From CAUTXO01 sp963542625 (GTDB lineage: Bacteria; Campylobacterota; Campylobacteria; Campylobacterales; SZUA-545): a DNA stretch of 45,228 nt. The stretch lies in assembly GCA_963542625.1 (NCBI GenBank), contig CAUTXO010000010.1:1-45228 (forward strand). Reading direction: 5' to 3'. The notes beneath the pieces were generated by a model. That model was given only the letters and a program-made list of their open reading frames with translations, had not been told where the DNA came from and searched no databases. Of the stretch, positions 7,849-16,124 are shown piece by piece. The number at the start of each line of letters is the position of its first letter. Positions within the stretch are counted from its first letter, which is position 1. Both the position numbers and the translations under genes were made by a program.

Positions 7849-8291
7849 TCAAGCTCCTAAAGTGAAATCCAGCGCGCCATCACGTTCAAAGCGCCAAGCG
7901 CAGCCAAGCACTAGATCTTTGGTGCTCTCAAAATCCAAGCCGCGCGCATACATTATAAATAGCGGCAAGTCCTAGCCAAGATCTTGGCTAAGATCTAGCG
8001 CAACTCTTGTTAGATCTAGCGCCACGCACAGATCTTGCCTAGATCCTGCCTACCGCGCTAGATCTTTGGTAGGCGTAAGATCTTAGGCGCGGCTAGGATC
8101 CAAGTGCCCCCGCCGCATTAAAACCGCAAAGATCTTGACATAGATCTTGAGCCTAGATCTTGACGCGGTTCTAGCATAGATCCAAAGCTACCCCAGCAGA
8201 TCCAAGCCACCCCCAAGATCCAAGCCAAAGATCAACACAACTCCACGCAGATTCGCCTAGATCCAAGCCGTGCGCGCAAAGGCGCCAGCAG
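7849..8291. repeat. dense RGATCY intergenic block
   Basis: I count 17 GATC in about 430 bases, 16 of them RGATCY, about one per 27 bases. Flanks are commonly A or T on both sides (TAGATCTT, AAGATCTA, AGATCCAAGC). Many pairs are only 8-25 bases apart. No coding frame was supported in either direction. The block separates the exporter from the NYN-LOTUS gene, both on the minus strand. Confidence 0.85.
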
Positions 8292-8972
8292 CTACTTGCC
8301 GGGCTTAATTTTTACAAGCATCTTGCTATTGCGCTCGCCCTCTAGCGCCACGTCAAAAATATCTGGGTATTTTTTGAAAAAATCGCCCCAAGTTTTCTCG
8401 CCAAAATTCTTGGCGATGTAGGACGAATTTTTGTTTTTCATATAGTTGCCAAATTGCGACACAAAGGCGTAATCGCTGTCTTGCTTGCACTCGCTTAGCG
8501 CCTGTTTAATAACGGGCAAAATCTCGCGAATGTTTTTCGCCGGGTTTTTGGATAGTTCCATAAACTCCGAGCACGCGTTCCTAAAGGAATCGTTGGTCTT
8601 TTCCTCGCCAAAACCATAGACTTCTATCGCCTTTGTTTTGACCTTGTTCGCAAGCGCGGTGAAGTCGCTATCGCTAGAAACAAGCGCAATCACATCGACG
8701 CGCAACATATAAATCGTCTCCATCACGTCGATGACAATCTGAATGTCCGACGTATTTTTTTGCCCGGTGTTCGGCGTGATTTGCACGGGCGTAATCGCGT
8801 ATTTTTTCAGCAGATCCCAGTCCCACTTTTTGCCTTGCGTGTTCGTCCAGTCCTTATACGCCTGTTTTAAAATGACCTCGCCCTTGTTGGCAAGCTCGCT
8901 AAAAATCTCATCAACACGCGACGCGCTGATATTGTCGCAGTCAAAGAAAACGGCGATTTTTTTGTTATCCAT
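8292..8972 (-). CDS. NYN-domain (LabA/PIN-like) protein with C-terminal LOTUS-like domain
   Basis: A 226-residue protein with an N-terminal NYN/LabA-like domain, a PIN-fold putative nuclease. The typical acidic residues are present: AVFFDCDNIS near the N-terminus, KNTSDIQIVIDVME in the middle and ALVSSDSDFTALANK after it. The C-terminal 70-80 residues (FVSQFGNYMKNKNSSYIAKN onward) resemble the OST-HTH/LOTUS domain often fused to NYN, thought to bind RNA. Role in RNA turnover is inferred. I start at ATG 8972 because AAAGGACAAAA lies just upstream; the frame extends to 9008 without a better start. It stands alone between two repeat blocks. Confidence 0.85.
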   Translation of the reverse strand: MDNKKIAVFFDCDNISASRVDEIFSELANKGEVILKQAYKDWTNTQGKKWDWDLLKKYAITPVQITPNTGQKNTSDIQIVIDVMETIYMLRVDVIALVSSDSDFTALANKVKTKAIEVYGFGEEKTNDSFRNACSEFMELSKNPAKNIREILPVIKQALSECKQDSDYAFVSQFGNYMKNKNSSYIAKNFGEKTWGDFFKKYPDIFDVALEGERNSKMLVKIKPGK

Positions 8973-9012
8973 TTTTGTCCTTTTATTGCGTGGCAAGTGG
9001 CGCGCCACCTAA

Positions 9013-9376
9013 CCCGCGAAGCAATGCTACAACATTTTGGCTAACGGGCGCACCTAAGTGGCGTTTAGCTTGGTGGAGATCTATCCTGCACGTAAAATAT
9101 GCGCTAGCGGTTTGGATTTGCGGTTTGTTAGGATCTTTGGCGTGGTTTGGTCTTGTTTGATTTGTGGTGGTTTCTTTTAGATCTTGAGCTGGTGGTGGTG
9201 GTGGTGGATCTTTAGATCTTGACAGCTGGTGCATTTGGCGTGCTAGCAGCGGTTAGATCTTGCGCTTGGGTGTAAATTAAAGGCTAAGTAGCACGGATCT
9301 TAGCGCTTTGTCAGTGGTGGCTAGATCTTGCGCTGTGGTTTCAAATATTAGTTGCGTGGGCTAAGGATCTAGTGCA
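9013..9376. repeat. G/T-rich RGATCY block with a TGG microsatellite
   Basis: Nine GATC words, all RGATCY, with GGATCT seen four times and AGATCC not at all: the opposite orientation to the 4388-5218 block. The plus strand is G/T-rich. Six tandem TGG units lie at 9190-9207. No gene is supported; short frames here (for example minus 8983-9234) are repeat translations containing KDP and QDL units. Confidence 0.75.
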
Positions 9377-9401
9377 AAGCGGGCTTATGGTAAGCCCGCT
9401 T
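9377..9401. terminator. terminator hairpin after dps
   Basis: Perfect 11-bp inverted repeat AAGCGGGCTTA / TAAGCCCGCTT with a 3-base loop (9377-9387 with 9391-9401), starting 3 bases beyond the dps stop. A GTTTT run follows on the plus strand, so it could also stop rightward transcripts out of the repeat block. Confidence 0.7.
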
Positions 9402-9404
9402 GTT

Positions 9405-9842
9405 TTACGCTAGGGAGGCGTTTATCATCCAAAGGTGCTTTTCAAGCTTAGCGACGTTATCATCAGCTAGGTTTGCCGTTGTTTTGTCGCCTTCTTTTTC
9501 TGCAACTTCAGATAGCTTTACGAAAGACTTTCGCAAAAGCTCAAAATCCGCCGCGATGCCTTTTAGCACGTCTTTTGCTTCAAAACTATCCTTGCTATCT
9601 GGCTTAATTTGCGTTTTTTCCGCAAGGGTTTTTAGGCAGGTAACCGCCTTGCCGTTTAGTTGCAGCGCCCTTTCGGCTACGTCGTCAAACAGTTCCGCCA
9701 TCTCGTTGTAAAGCCCTTCTGTGAAAGAGTGTATCGCAAAAAATTGCAAGCCCTTAACGTTCCAGTGGTAGTTGTGAAGCTTAACAAACAAAGCGTGCGC
9801 GTCTATTTGGATTTGGTTTAGCTGTGTTACTACTTTTGACAT
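9405..9842 (-). CDS. dps: Dps/NapA-type DNA-protecting mini-ferritin
   Basis: A 145-residue Dps-family protein that oxidises and stores iron in a 12-mer and protects DNA from oxidative stress. The inter-subunit ferroxidase residues align by eye with the NapA pattern: H26 in NYHWNVKG, H38 in FFAIHSF, and D53 and E57 in LFDDVAER. Length matches the family. Start ATG 9842 is preceded by AAAGGATAAAAA, and an AT-rich stretch that could hold its promoter lies before that. It has its own terminator. Regulation by iron or peroxide is likely from family knowledge, but no clear Fur or PerR box was identified. Confidence 0.93.
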   Translation of the reverse strand: MSKVVTQLNQIQIDAHALFVKLHNYHWNVKGLQFFAIHSFTEGLYNEMAELFDDVAERALQLNGKAVTCLKTLAEKTQIKPDSKDSFEAKDVLKGIAADFELLRKSFVKLSEVAEKEGDKTTANLADDNVAKLEKHLWMINASLA

Positions 9843-9893
9843 TTTTTATCCTTTAATAAAAAGTTGTTTATTTTAGTGGTTTGCCGCTTAAAT

Positions 9894-11087
9894 TTAGTGC
9901 AGATCTTTGTTTAACTTCACTTCGCGCTTGCTTTTTAGGCAGATGAGCCCACCATTTAGCGAGCTTTGCCTAAAGTGCAAGCCGTTTAAGCCAGATAGCT
10001 CGCGCGCTTTAAAAATATTTTGCGGCTTGTCCTTAAAAAAGCCGTCGTTGATTGGATCTAGCAGGGCTTTTTGCTCGTCGCCAAGCCGCACTTTAGAGCC
10101 CTCTAGTACGGCAATTCCCGCATCGACAATGCAAGCGTCGCCTAGGCTTATGCCCGTGGTGCTGTTTGCGCCTAGCAGGCAATTTTCTCCTATGCTAATT
10201 GGTGTGCCGTCTGTGCCGCTTAGCACGCCTAAAATGCTAGCGCCGCCGCCTACGTCGCTGCCCGCGCCAACAACGGCGCTTGATGAAACGCGCCCTTCTA
10301 CCATCGCGCTTCCTAGTGTGCCGGCGTTAAAGTTGATGTAGGCAGCGCCCGGCATTACCGTTGTGCCGTCGCTAACAAACGCGCCCATTCGCACCTTTGC
10401 CGTGTCTAAGATCCTTGTGTTTTGCGCTGGGATTACGTGCATTAAAAATCGCGGGAATTTATCGACGTAATCAATCGCTGGGTAATTGCCCGTTAGCTTT
10501 AGCTCAATTTCTTTTTCTCTGAGCCACTCAAGCTCATAAGCCTTGCGCCCGCTCCACGCAAGGTTTTTCAGGATAGAAAACGCGCCGCTTAGATCTAAGG
10601 ATCTTGGTGGCGTTTTTTGCAAGGACAAAAGGTGCAATTTCAAATATAGCGCCTGAATGCTCTTTGGCGCGGCGTCGTCAAAAATCGCCGTGAAAACAAA
10701 GCGGTTTTTTTCTAGCAAGCCCCTTGCACTAAGATCTGCTAGCGTAAAGAGCGCGCGGGCGTTTTTGTGCGTGCTGCTAAGATCTGCGCTAGGATCTGTG
10801 CCAAGATCTCCAAAGCCCGTCGCCTTGCACGCGCTTATAAAGCTCTCATCGATGCTTACGGTAAGCTCGCCCGCAAAATCCACGCTGGCTTTTTCTAGGC
10901 AGGCGTTTATGAAAACTAGCGCCGAATTTTCGTTTTCCATAAAATTCACGCTCGCAAAATCAAGGCTGATGACTTCGTTTGTATTTTTTTGCCCGAATTC
11001 TTGCCTTGCGATGCCAAATGCAAGCGGCATTTTGTATTTGTTTGCCGTTTTTTGCAGCACTTCTTGTTTTAGTGCGTTAAAGTCCAT
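9894..11087 (-). CDS. dapD: 2,3,4,5-tetrahydropyridine-2,6-dicarboxylate N-succinyltransferase
   Basis: A 397-residue DapD of the long epsilonproteobacterial type. It succinylates tetrahydrodipicolinate in the lysine/meso-diaminopimelate pathway. The C-terminal half (about 215-350) is a left-handed beta-helix of hexapeptide repeats (for example GAYINFNAGTLGSAMVEGRV and SIGENCLLGANSTTGISLGD). The start overlaps the end of the fapA-like gene by 11 bases. One odd stretch, DLGTDPSADLSS (around 10777-10820), is encoded by three closely spaced RGATCY words and looks like repeat material inside the N-terminal domain. Another close pair encodes RSLDLSG near 10590. Confidence 0.92.
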   Translation of the reverse strand: MDFNALKQEVLQKTANKYKMPLAFGIARQEFGQKNTNEVISLDFASVNFMENENSALVFINACLEKASVDFAGELTVSIDESFISACKATGFGDLGTDPSADLSSTHKNARALFTLADLSARGLLEKNRFVFTAIFDDAAPKSIQALYLKLHLLSLQKTPPRSLDLSGAFSILKNLAWSGRKAYELEWLREKEIELKLTGNYPAIDYVDKFPRFLMHVIPAQNTRILDTAKVRMGAFVSDGTTVMPGAAYINFNAGTLGSAMVEGRVSSSAVVGAGSDVGGGASILGVLSGTDGTPISIGENCLLGANSTTGISLGDACIVDAGIAVLEGSKVRLGDEQKALLDPINDGFFKDKPQNIFKARELSGLNGLHFRQSSLNGGLICLKSKREVKLNKDLH

Positions 11088-13074
11088 TTTTTTCCTTTGA
11101 GTGGTTTTGCAAAATTTCTTCGCCTTTTTTGATGACTTCTTCTAGCGGCAGGCATTTTTCGCCGCTATCTAGCGTGTTTATGTCGATGTTGTAAAAGTCT
11201 TCTTTTTTGCCAATTGCCGCAACTAGCCCTTCTTTTTCTCGCTCCTTTATCGCCACGATCTCTACGGCTGGGAGATTTTCAATAACGCGGTCGGCAACGT
11301 AATTTTTGCCGTGAAAAATGAAGTAAATGTTGTTTGTGCCTAGCCATTTGAGCCCGGCGTTGTAAATAAAGGCGTGGCTTAGTTTTTTGTCGTATTCATT
11401 TAGAATGTTTTGCGATTTTTCTACCGCCGCTTCGGCTTCTTCTAGCTTTTTTTGCAGCTCTTCCATAATTTTTAGCTTTTGCACGTATTCCTTAAAGATC
11501 CGCACGTAAGCACCCTTTGGCGCTTGCCCCGCGTCCTTTGCTTGCTTGATGTAGTCTTTAATTTGCGCGAAGTTTCCGCTGTTATCACGAATATATTTTG
11601 ACGTGCCGATTAGCTCTTTTGTGCCATCGGCAATGAACTTGTTGCTTTCTTTAATTAGCGCTTTGCATTCTAAGATCTCGGTCTTAGCGCTTAGTAGCCC
11701 GCTAGCGTCAATGTAAAAACGGTTGTCCCCACAGGCTAGGCTTTCTATATAAATAGCATACGCCGCTCGCACTTCGCAAGGCGCGCGCACGTTTTTGATC
11801 TTGGCAATTTTGGTGTTTAGGCTGCCTGTAAATAGCTGCTCTATCTCGGCTAGGCAAGAATACATCGTCGCGTTTTCAAAGCTTTTCACGCGTGCTAAAT
11901 GCACGAACGCCGTCCCTTTTAGCACCGCCACTTCAAGCTCGTGCGCAAAAATCGTCGTCGTGCTGTGCGTTTGCCCTTTTATAGCGACCTTTTGCGCCTT
12001 TATCACCGCGCCCGGCCCCACGCTGCCTTCTATAACAATCTCGCTAGCCTCTATTAGCATATCCGGCCCCACCGCGTCTTCTGCTGGGTTTGGCGACTCC
12101 ACGATGATCGTAACGCCTGAGTTAATGCCTGGATCTATGTTACCCGTTTCTTTTAGATTGACGTTTTTTAGGCGCAAGATCTGTTCGATTTTTAGCGTGT
12201 TAGCCTCAAGGCTCACAAAACCGTCCGCGCGCGCTTTGTAGAAGATCTTACTCCCGTCGTCGCTTAGATCTATACTCTGGGCGTCATAGTTAAAGGTCGG
12301 CGAATTTTCCACGCTAGCGGGCTTTGTCTCGATGAATTTGCCGTCATACGCCCGCCCGCTTGAGCCATCAACTGGCTTTGTGTATTCCACCAAGATCTCG
12401 TCTTTTTTAACGGCGATGACGAAGTTACGGTCGGCGTAGTCGATTTTGTCGTTTTCACTCAAGGGTTTTTGCATTTTTTCTTTGTAGCGCCAAAAAATAG
12501 CGTCGTTGATTGTTTGAGATGGCTTCTTCCACTTTGCAAGCCAAAGCGGTAGATCTTCTTTAAGCCCGCCGTCGCTTTGGATCTTTGCGATTAGCTCGCC
12601 AATGCCCTGCAACATTAGCTTTTCGCGCACGCCGATTAGCATTTTGTTTCTAGCTTTTATTTTGTTTAGGTAGCGGTAGATTGTTTTTTTTAGATCCGGC
12701 GCTGGCTTAATGAGCGAGCCTTTTTTAAAGATTATCTTTGCCATTGTTCTTGCGGCGTCGGTAGAAATAGCCACCACCGGCGCAAAATCCGCATTTGGCG
12801 CTTGCGGGATAATTTTTATGACGTATTCTTGCACTAGATCTAGGTTCTTTGACAAAATGTAATTATCGTCTTCTAGCTTTTGTTTGTGCGCGTCGCTCAG
12901 GGGCTCAAAGGCGCCCTTTTCTGGCTCTTTTATATATGTAAGCGTTTGTTTTAGCAAAAAATCCAGCCGCGCGGGTGGTGCGCCAACCGTGTTTGCCACG
13001 TTTTGCAAGGCTTGCGCGATGTTTTGCGTTTTGATTTCTTCTAATTTTTCTAGTTTTTTCGCAAGATCTGTCAT
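11077..13074 (-). CDS. FapA/DUF342-family protein
   Basis: A 665-residue protein of the FapA (DUF342) family, thought to act in signalling, polarity or flagellar placement. The middle (about 200-470) contains a parallel beta-helix-like core typical of the family (NIDPGINSGVTIIVESPNPA, then EIVIEGSVGPGAVIKAQKVA). A coiled-coil segment follows at about 510-560 (KLKIMEELQKKLEEAEAAVE). The N-terminal 150 residues contain a second helical region. It lies between thiL and dapD on the same strand with short gaps or overlap, so an operon is likely. The biochemical function is unknown. Confidence 0.8.
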   Translation of the reverse strand: MTDLAKKLEKLEEIKTQNIAQALQNVANTVGAPPARLDFLLKQTLTYIKEPEKGAFEPLSDAHKQKLEDDNYILSKNLDLVQEYVIKIIPQAPNADFAPVVAISTDAARTMAKIIFKKGSLIKPAPDLKKTIYRYLNKIKARNKMLIGVREKLMLQGIGELIAKIQSDGGLKEDLPLWLAKWKKPSQTINDAIFWRYKEKMQKPLSENDKIDYADRNFVIAVKKDEILVEYTKPVDGSSGRAYDGKFIETKPASVENSPTFNYDAQSIDLSDDGSKIFYKARADGFVSLEANTLKIEQILRLKNVNLKETGNIDPGINSGVTIIVESPNPAEDAVGPDMLIEASEIVIEGSVGPGAVIKAQKVAIKGQTHSTTTIFAHELEVAVLKGTAFVHLARVKSFENATMYSCLAEIEQLFTGSLNTKIAKIKNVRAPCEVRAAYAIYIESLACGDNRFYIDASGLLSAKTEILECKALIKESNKFIADGTKELIGTSKYIRDNSGNFAQIKDYIKQAKDAGQAPKGAYVRIFKEYVQKLKIMEELQKKLEEAEAAVEKSQNILNEYDKKLSHAFIYNAGLKWLGTNNIYFIFHGKNYVADRVIENLPAVEIVAIKEREKEGLVAAIGKKEDFYNIDINTLDSGEKCLPLEEVIKKGEEILQNHSKEKNGL

Positions 13075-13088
13075 AGTTTTGTCCGCGC

Positions 13089-14099
13089 CTAGTATCGTCC
13101 TTTTGCCCGCGCTTTGAAATGATTAAACCCCGCGCACTCAAGGGCTTTGCCGCCATAAAAAACGCCCGCGCCATCACTAACCGTGCCGATATGCAAAAAG
13201 CCAAGATCTAGCGCGGCTTGCTTGTATTTTGGCGGCGTCGTAAAGGCAATTTCATAATCTTCGCCCCCGCTTAGCGCAAAGCGCATTGCGGATTTTTTGC
13301 CGAATATCCGCACGAGCCTTGTTGGCAAAGCAAGATCCGTAAGGTTAATCGCCACGCCGCTTGAAGCGCAAAGGTGCCCTAGATCTGCTACCAGCCCATC
13401 GCTAATATCAATCGCTGCCGTTGCCGCCTTTTGCAAAAAGGCTAAGGCGTCCGTGCGCGCGCGGGGGACTAAATGCCTTTCTAAAAGGAGCTTTAGATCG
13501 TGATAGCTTAGGTTTTTTAGGCTCCCGCCTAGATCTTGCACCCCACCGTGCGCCCACAGCTTTTGCCTAAGCGCGCTGCGGTCGGATAAAGAAAGCAAGA
13601 GATCCGGCGCCTTTAAAAGAATGGCAAGCCCCGCGGCGCTAAGCCCCGTTTTGCCCGTTAAAAACACAAGGTCGCCATTTTTTGCGCCGCTTCTTGGAAT
13701 AAAGCGCTTTGCTTTGCCAATGAGCGTTAGGGAAAAACTAAGCTCCCCCGCGCGGCTTGTGTTGCCGCCAGCGAGATTAAAGCGGTATTTTGCAAGCGCA
13801 TCTTTTAGCCCCGCGTAGAATTTTTCTACCCACTGCTCGCCCAAACTTTGTGGTAAATTTAGGTTGATTAAGCCCCAAAGCGGCGCACCACCGCTTGCTG
13901 TTATGTCGCTTACGTTTGTGGCAACGAGCTTTTTGGCTAGGAGATCCGGCGGGGTGTTAGGCAAAAAATGCACGTTCTCTACCATCGCATCTACCGTGGC
14001 AATGAGCCCGTCGCCTAAATCCGCGCAATCATCGCCAAGCCGCTCGCCCGCCTTGCCTAAGATCTGCGCCATTTTTTCTATTAGTTTGAATTCGTCCAT
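13089..14099 (-). CDS. thiL: thiamine-monophosphate kinase
   Basis: A 336-residue ThiL, which phosphorylates thiamine monophosphate to thiamine diphosphate with ATP. Family motifs in order: GERLGDDCADL (about 17-27), ATVDAMVENVHF, GGNTSRAGELSFSLTLIGK, AIDISDGLVADLGHL and SGGEDYEIAF near the C-terminus. It is the first gene of the minus-strand run thiL-fapA-dapD. The N-terminus is divergently arranged with the glucosaminidase gene, 58 bases apart, so two promoters share that gap. Confidence 0.92.
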   Translation of the reverse strand: MDEFKLIEKMAQILGKAGERLGDDCADLGDGLIATVDAMVENVHFLPNTPPDLLAKKLVATNVSDITASGGAPLWGLINLNLPQSLGEQWVEKFYAGLKDALAKYRFNLAGGNTSRAGELSFSLTLIGKAKRFIPRSGAKNGDLVFLTGKTGLSAAGLAILLKAPDLLLSLSDRSALRQKLWAHGGVQDLGGSLKNLSYHDLKLLLERHLVPRARTDALAFLQKAATAAIDISDGLVADLGHLCASSGVAINLTDLALPTRLVRIFGKKSAMRFALSGGEDYEIAFTTPPKYKQAALDLGFLHIGTVSDGAGVFYGGKALECAGFNHFKARAKGRY

Positions 14100-14145
14100 T
14101 TGCCTAATGTATCCAAAAAACGGTTAATTTTGGAATTTATTTTGC

Positions 14146-14157
14146 TATAAAGCCCTT
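14146..14157 (+). promoter_or_regulatory. -10 element immediately upstream of the glucosaminidase start
   Basis: TATAAA at 14146-14151 ends only 6 bases before ATG 14158. If used as a -10 box, transcription would start at or within a base or two of the ATG, giving a leaderless mRNA. No ribosome-binding site is visible in the intervening AGCCCTT-like sequence. Inferred from position only. Confidence 0.4.
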
Positions 14158-14859
14158 ATGTTTCGCGTAAAAATTTTCACACTTTTTGCCCTTGCCGTGC
14201 TCGCCGCGCGCGCTGGATCTTTTGAGGATATGGTAAAAACCTACGCCAGCACGCCGATTGAATACCCCGCGCTAAAGCCCGTAACGCTTGCGATGATGAT
14301 TTTAGAGTCCGGGCGCGGGACGTCAGGGCTAGCCAAAAAATACAAAAATTACGCGGGGTTAAAATACCGCGAGCAAATCAGCAATTACGCCTACAAGGTG
14401 CGCTATGAAGCAAGCGATGGCTTTGACGACTACTCCGCGTTTAAAACGGACAAAGACTTCATTCACGGCTTTTGGGCGTTTTTGGATAGGTTGCCATACA
14501 AGGGTTGGCGCGGCGTGGCGCATTCGCCGCAGGCGTTTTTGGAAAAAATTTCTCCCGTTTATTGCCCGTATAATAAAGACTACGCAAGCCGTGTGCTTTC
14601 TTTGCTACCTGAAGCTAATGCCTTGCTTGCTAAATATGGCGCGGGGGATCTAGGGCAAGATCCAAGCGCGCCAAAGATCCAAAGGGTGGCGCTAGCAAGT
14701 GGGATGCAAGATCCAAGCCGCGCCAAAGATTCTAGCGCGGGGGCGGGATCGCAAGCAGGAGCAGATCTAAGCGCGGGCGCAGTGGCAAATCAAAGCGCGC
14801 AAACACCGCCAAAGGCGCGGGCACAAAAGGGCGGCTTTAAATTCGTGCTACTCGACTAG
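14158..14859 (+). CDS. exported glucosaminidase (GH73/Bax-like) with repeat-derived tail
   Basis: A 233-residue protein with a signal peptide (FRVKIFTLFALAVLAARAG) and a glucosaminidase domain of the FlgJ/Bax type, which cleaves peptidoglycan between GlcNAc and MurNAc. The segment VTLAMMILESGRGTSGLAKK contains the expected catalytic Glu, followed by YKNYAGLKYR. The domain ends near residue 160. The last 70 residues are low-complexity Ala/Ser/Gln with QDPS, PKIQ and ADLS units encoded by RGATCY words (14640-14770). Its 3' end overlaps the convergent coiled-coil gene by 12 bases. The substrate is inferred from the family. Confidence 0.82.
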   Translation: MFRVKIFTLFALAVLAARAGSFEDMVKTYASTPIEYPALKPVTLAMMILESGRGTSGLAKKYKNYAGLKYREQISNYAYKVRYEASDGFDDYSAFKTDKDFIHGFWAFLDRLPYKGWRGVAHSPQAFLEKISPVYCPYNKDYASRVLSLLPEANALLAKYGAGDLGQDPSAPKIQRVALASGMQDPSRAKDSSAGAGSQAGADLSAGAVANQSAQTPPKARAQKGGFKFVLLD

Positions 14860-15075
14860 CAGGGCGTTGATTTTTTCTAGCAGCTTTGCGTGCGTTTTTT
14901 CGTAGCTATCCAGCTTTGCTTTTAGCTCCTTTATCTCTTCATCTTTTTTGGCAGAAGCTAGCAAGATCTCTTGCATTTGCGTGTCTGAAACACTGGCGGC
15001 GTTTTTTTTGAGCTCGGCGTTTTCATTTTGCAAACGCGCGATGTAATATTTTAGCTTTTTAAGTTTATCCTCCAC
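14848..15075 (-). CDS. small coiled-coil protein (75 aa)
   Basis: A 75-residue protein that is almost entirely coiled coil, with heptads from KKLKYYIARLQNENAELKKN to the C-terminus. It starts with GTG at 15075 behind a strong AAGGAGG. It resembles in size and character ZapB-like or SlyX-like small coiled-coil proteins, but no family is assigned. It converges with the glucosaminidase gene (12-base overlap) and diverges from rplI. Confidence 0.7.
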   Translation of the reverse strand: MEDKLKKLKYYIARLQNENAELKKNAASVSDTQMQEILLASAKKDEEIKELKAKLDSYEKTHAKLLEKINALLVE

Positions 15076-15109
15076 GCGCGCCCTCCTTATGGTTTTTGCT
15101 TTTCTTTGG

Positions 15110-15133
15110 TATGATAATTTTCTTTAAATTATA
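15110..15133. promoter_or_regulatory. divergent promoter candidates for rplI and the coiled-coil gene
   Basis: On the plus strand TATGAT (15110-15115) overlapping GATAAT is a good -10 candidate for rplI, about 30 bases before its ATG. On the minus strand TATAAT (about 15127-15132) could serve the coiled-coil gene. Both are motif reading only. Confidence 0.4.
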
Positions 15134-15144
15134 AAGGATCATTG

Positions 15145-15588
15145 ATGAAAGTGCTTTTGCTAAAGGACGTCAAGAGTTTAGGGCGCGCGGGCGAAATCAA
15201 GGACGTAAAAGACGGCTACGGGCAGAATTTTATCATCGCCAAAGGTTATGGCAAGCTAGCCACGTCTGCTGTAATCAAGCAATACGAAGCCGAGCAAAGG
15301 AAGCTAAAAGAAGCAAAGGAGCAAGAAGCTCAAGATCTTAGGGCGCTAGCGGCTAAGATCTCAAAGGCTAGCGTAACAATCACGAAAAAACTAGGCGCAA
15401 ACGGCTCGCTTTTTGGCGCTATTAAAAAAGAAGAAATCGCCGACGAGCTCGCAAAGCAAGGGATCGTCATCGATAAAAAAGACATAGATCTTAGCGCGCA
15501 AATCAAAGCCACAGGCCAATACGAAGCAAAAGTTAAGCTCAAATACTCCATCTCCGCCACGCTAAAAGTCAGCGTGCAAGGCGAATAA
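15145..15588 (+). CDS. rplI: 50S ribosomal protein L9
   Basis: A 147-residue L9, an elongated large-subunit protein that binds 23S rRNA. It starts MKVLLLKDVKSLGRAGEIKD and has the family's YGQNFIIAKGYG motif, a central helix and a C-terminal rRNA-binding domain. I use ATG 15145, with AAAGGA spaced 8-9 bases upstream, rather than TTG 15142. Its TAA overlaps the hslV ATG by one base, so rplI-hslV-hslU-era form a tight operon. Confidence 0.96.
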   Translation: MKVLLLKDVKSLGRAGEIKDVKDGYGQNFIIAKGYGKLATSAVIKQYEAEQRKLKEAKEQEAQDLRALAAKISKASVTITKKLGANGSLFGAIKKEEIADELAKQGIVIDKKDIDLSAQIKATGQYEAKVKLKYSISATLKVSVQGE

Positions 15589-16124
15589 TGTTCCACTCCA
15601 CGACAATTCTTGCGTATCGCACGGACAAAAAGGCCGTCATCGGCGGCGACGGGCAGGTAACTTTTGGCAATACTATTCTAAAAGGCAACGCCGTTAAGAT
15701 CCGCACGCTAGGCGGCGGCAAGGTGCTTGGCGGTTTTGCGGGTAGCACGGCTGATGCTTTTAATTTGTTCGATATGTTTGAAAAGCACATCACAAACACA
15801 AAGGGCGATTTAATAAAAGCAGCGGTTGAGTTTTCCAAAGAATGGCGCAAGGATAAGTATTTGCGCCGCTTGGAGGCGATGATGATTGTGCTAAATACCA
15901 AGCATATTTTTATTTTAACGGGCAGCGGAGACGTCGTCGAGCCCCAAGATGGAAAGATAGCAGCCATTGGCAGCGGCGGCAATTACGCCCTTAGCGCGGC
16001 TAGAGCTTTGGATAAATTTGCCGATTTAGATCCGCAGCGTCTTGTAGAGCAATCCTTGCAAATTGCGGCGGACATTTGCGTTTTTACAAACTCCAGCATA
16101 AAAACGTTGATTTTAGAGGCATAA
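15588..16124 (+). CDS. hslV: ATP-dependent protease subunit HslV (ClpQ)
   Basis: A 178-residue proteasome-like peptidase subunit that forms a 12-mer and degrades proteins fed by HslU. The N-terminus MFHSTTILAY is a short propeptide before the Thr-Thr pair; the first Thr after processing is the nucleophile. GGDGQVTFG and GSGGNYALSAARAL are family signatures. The start overlaps the rplI stop (TAATG), and hslU begins right after the stop. Confidence 0.96.
   Translation: MFHSTTILAYRTDKKAVIGGDGQVTFGNTILKGNAVKIRTLGGGKVLGGFAGSTADAFNLFDMFEKHITNTKGDLIKAAVEFSKEWRKDKYLRRLEAMMIVLNTKHIFILTGSGDVVEPQDGKIAAIGSGGNYALSAARALDKFADLDPQRLVEQSLQIAADICVFTNSSIKTLILEA

Noticed and set aside
8983..9234. Minus-strand 83-codon frame upstream of the NYN gene
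   Set aside because: Proline run and KDP/QDL units come from the TGG microsatellite and RGATCY words; a real ribosome-binding site is at the NYN start instead.
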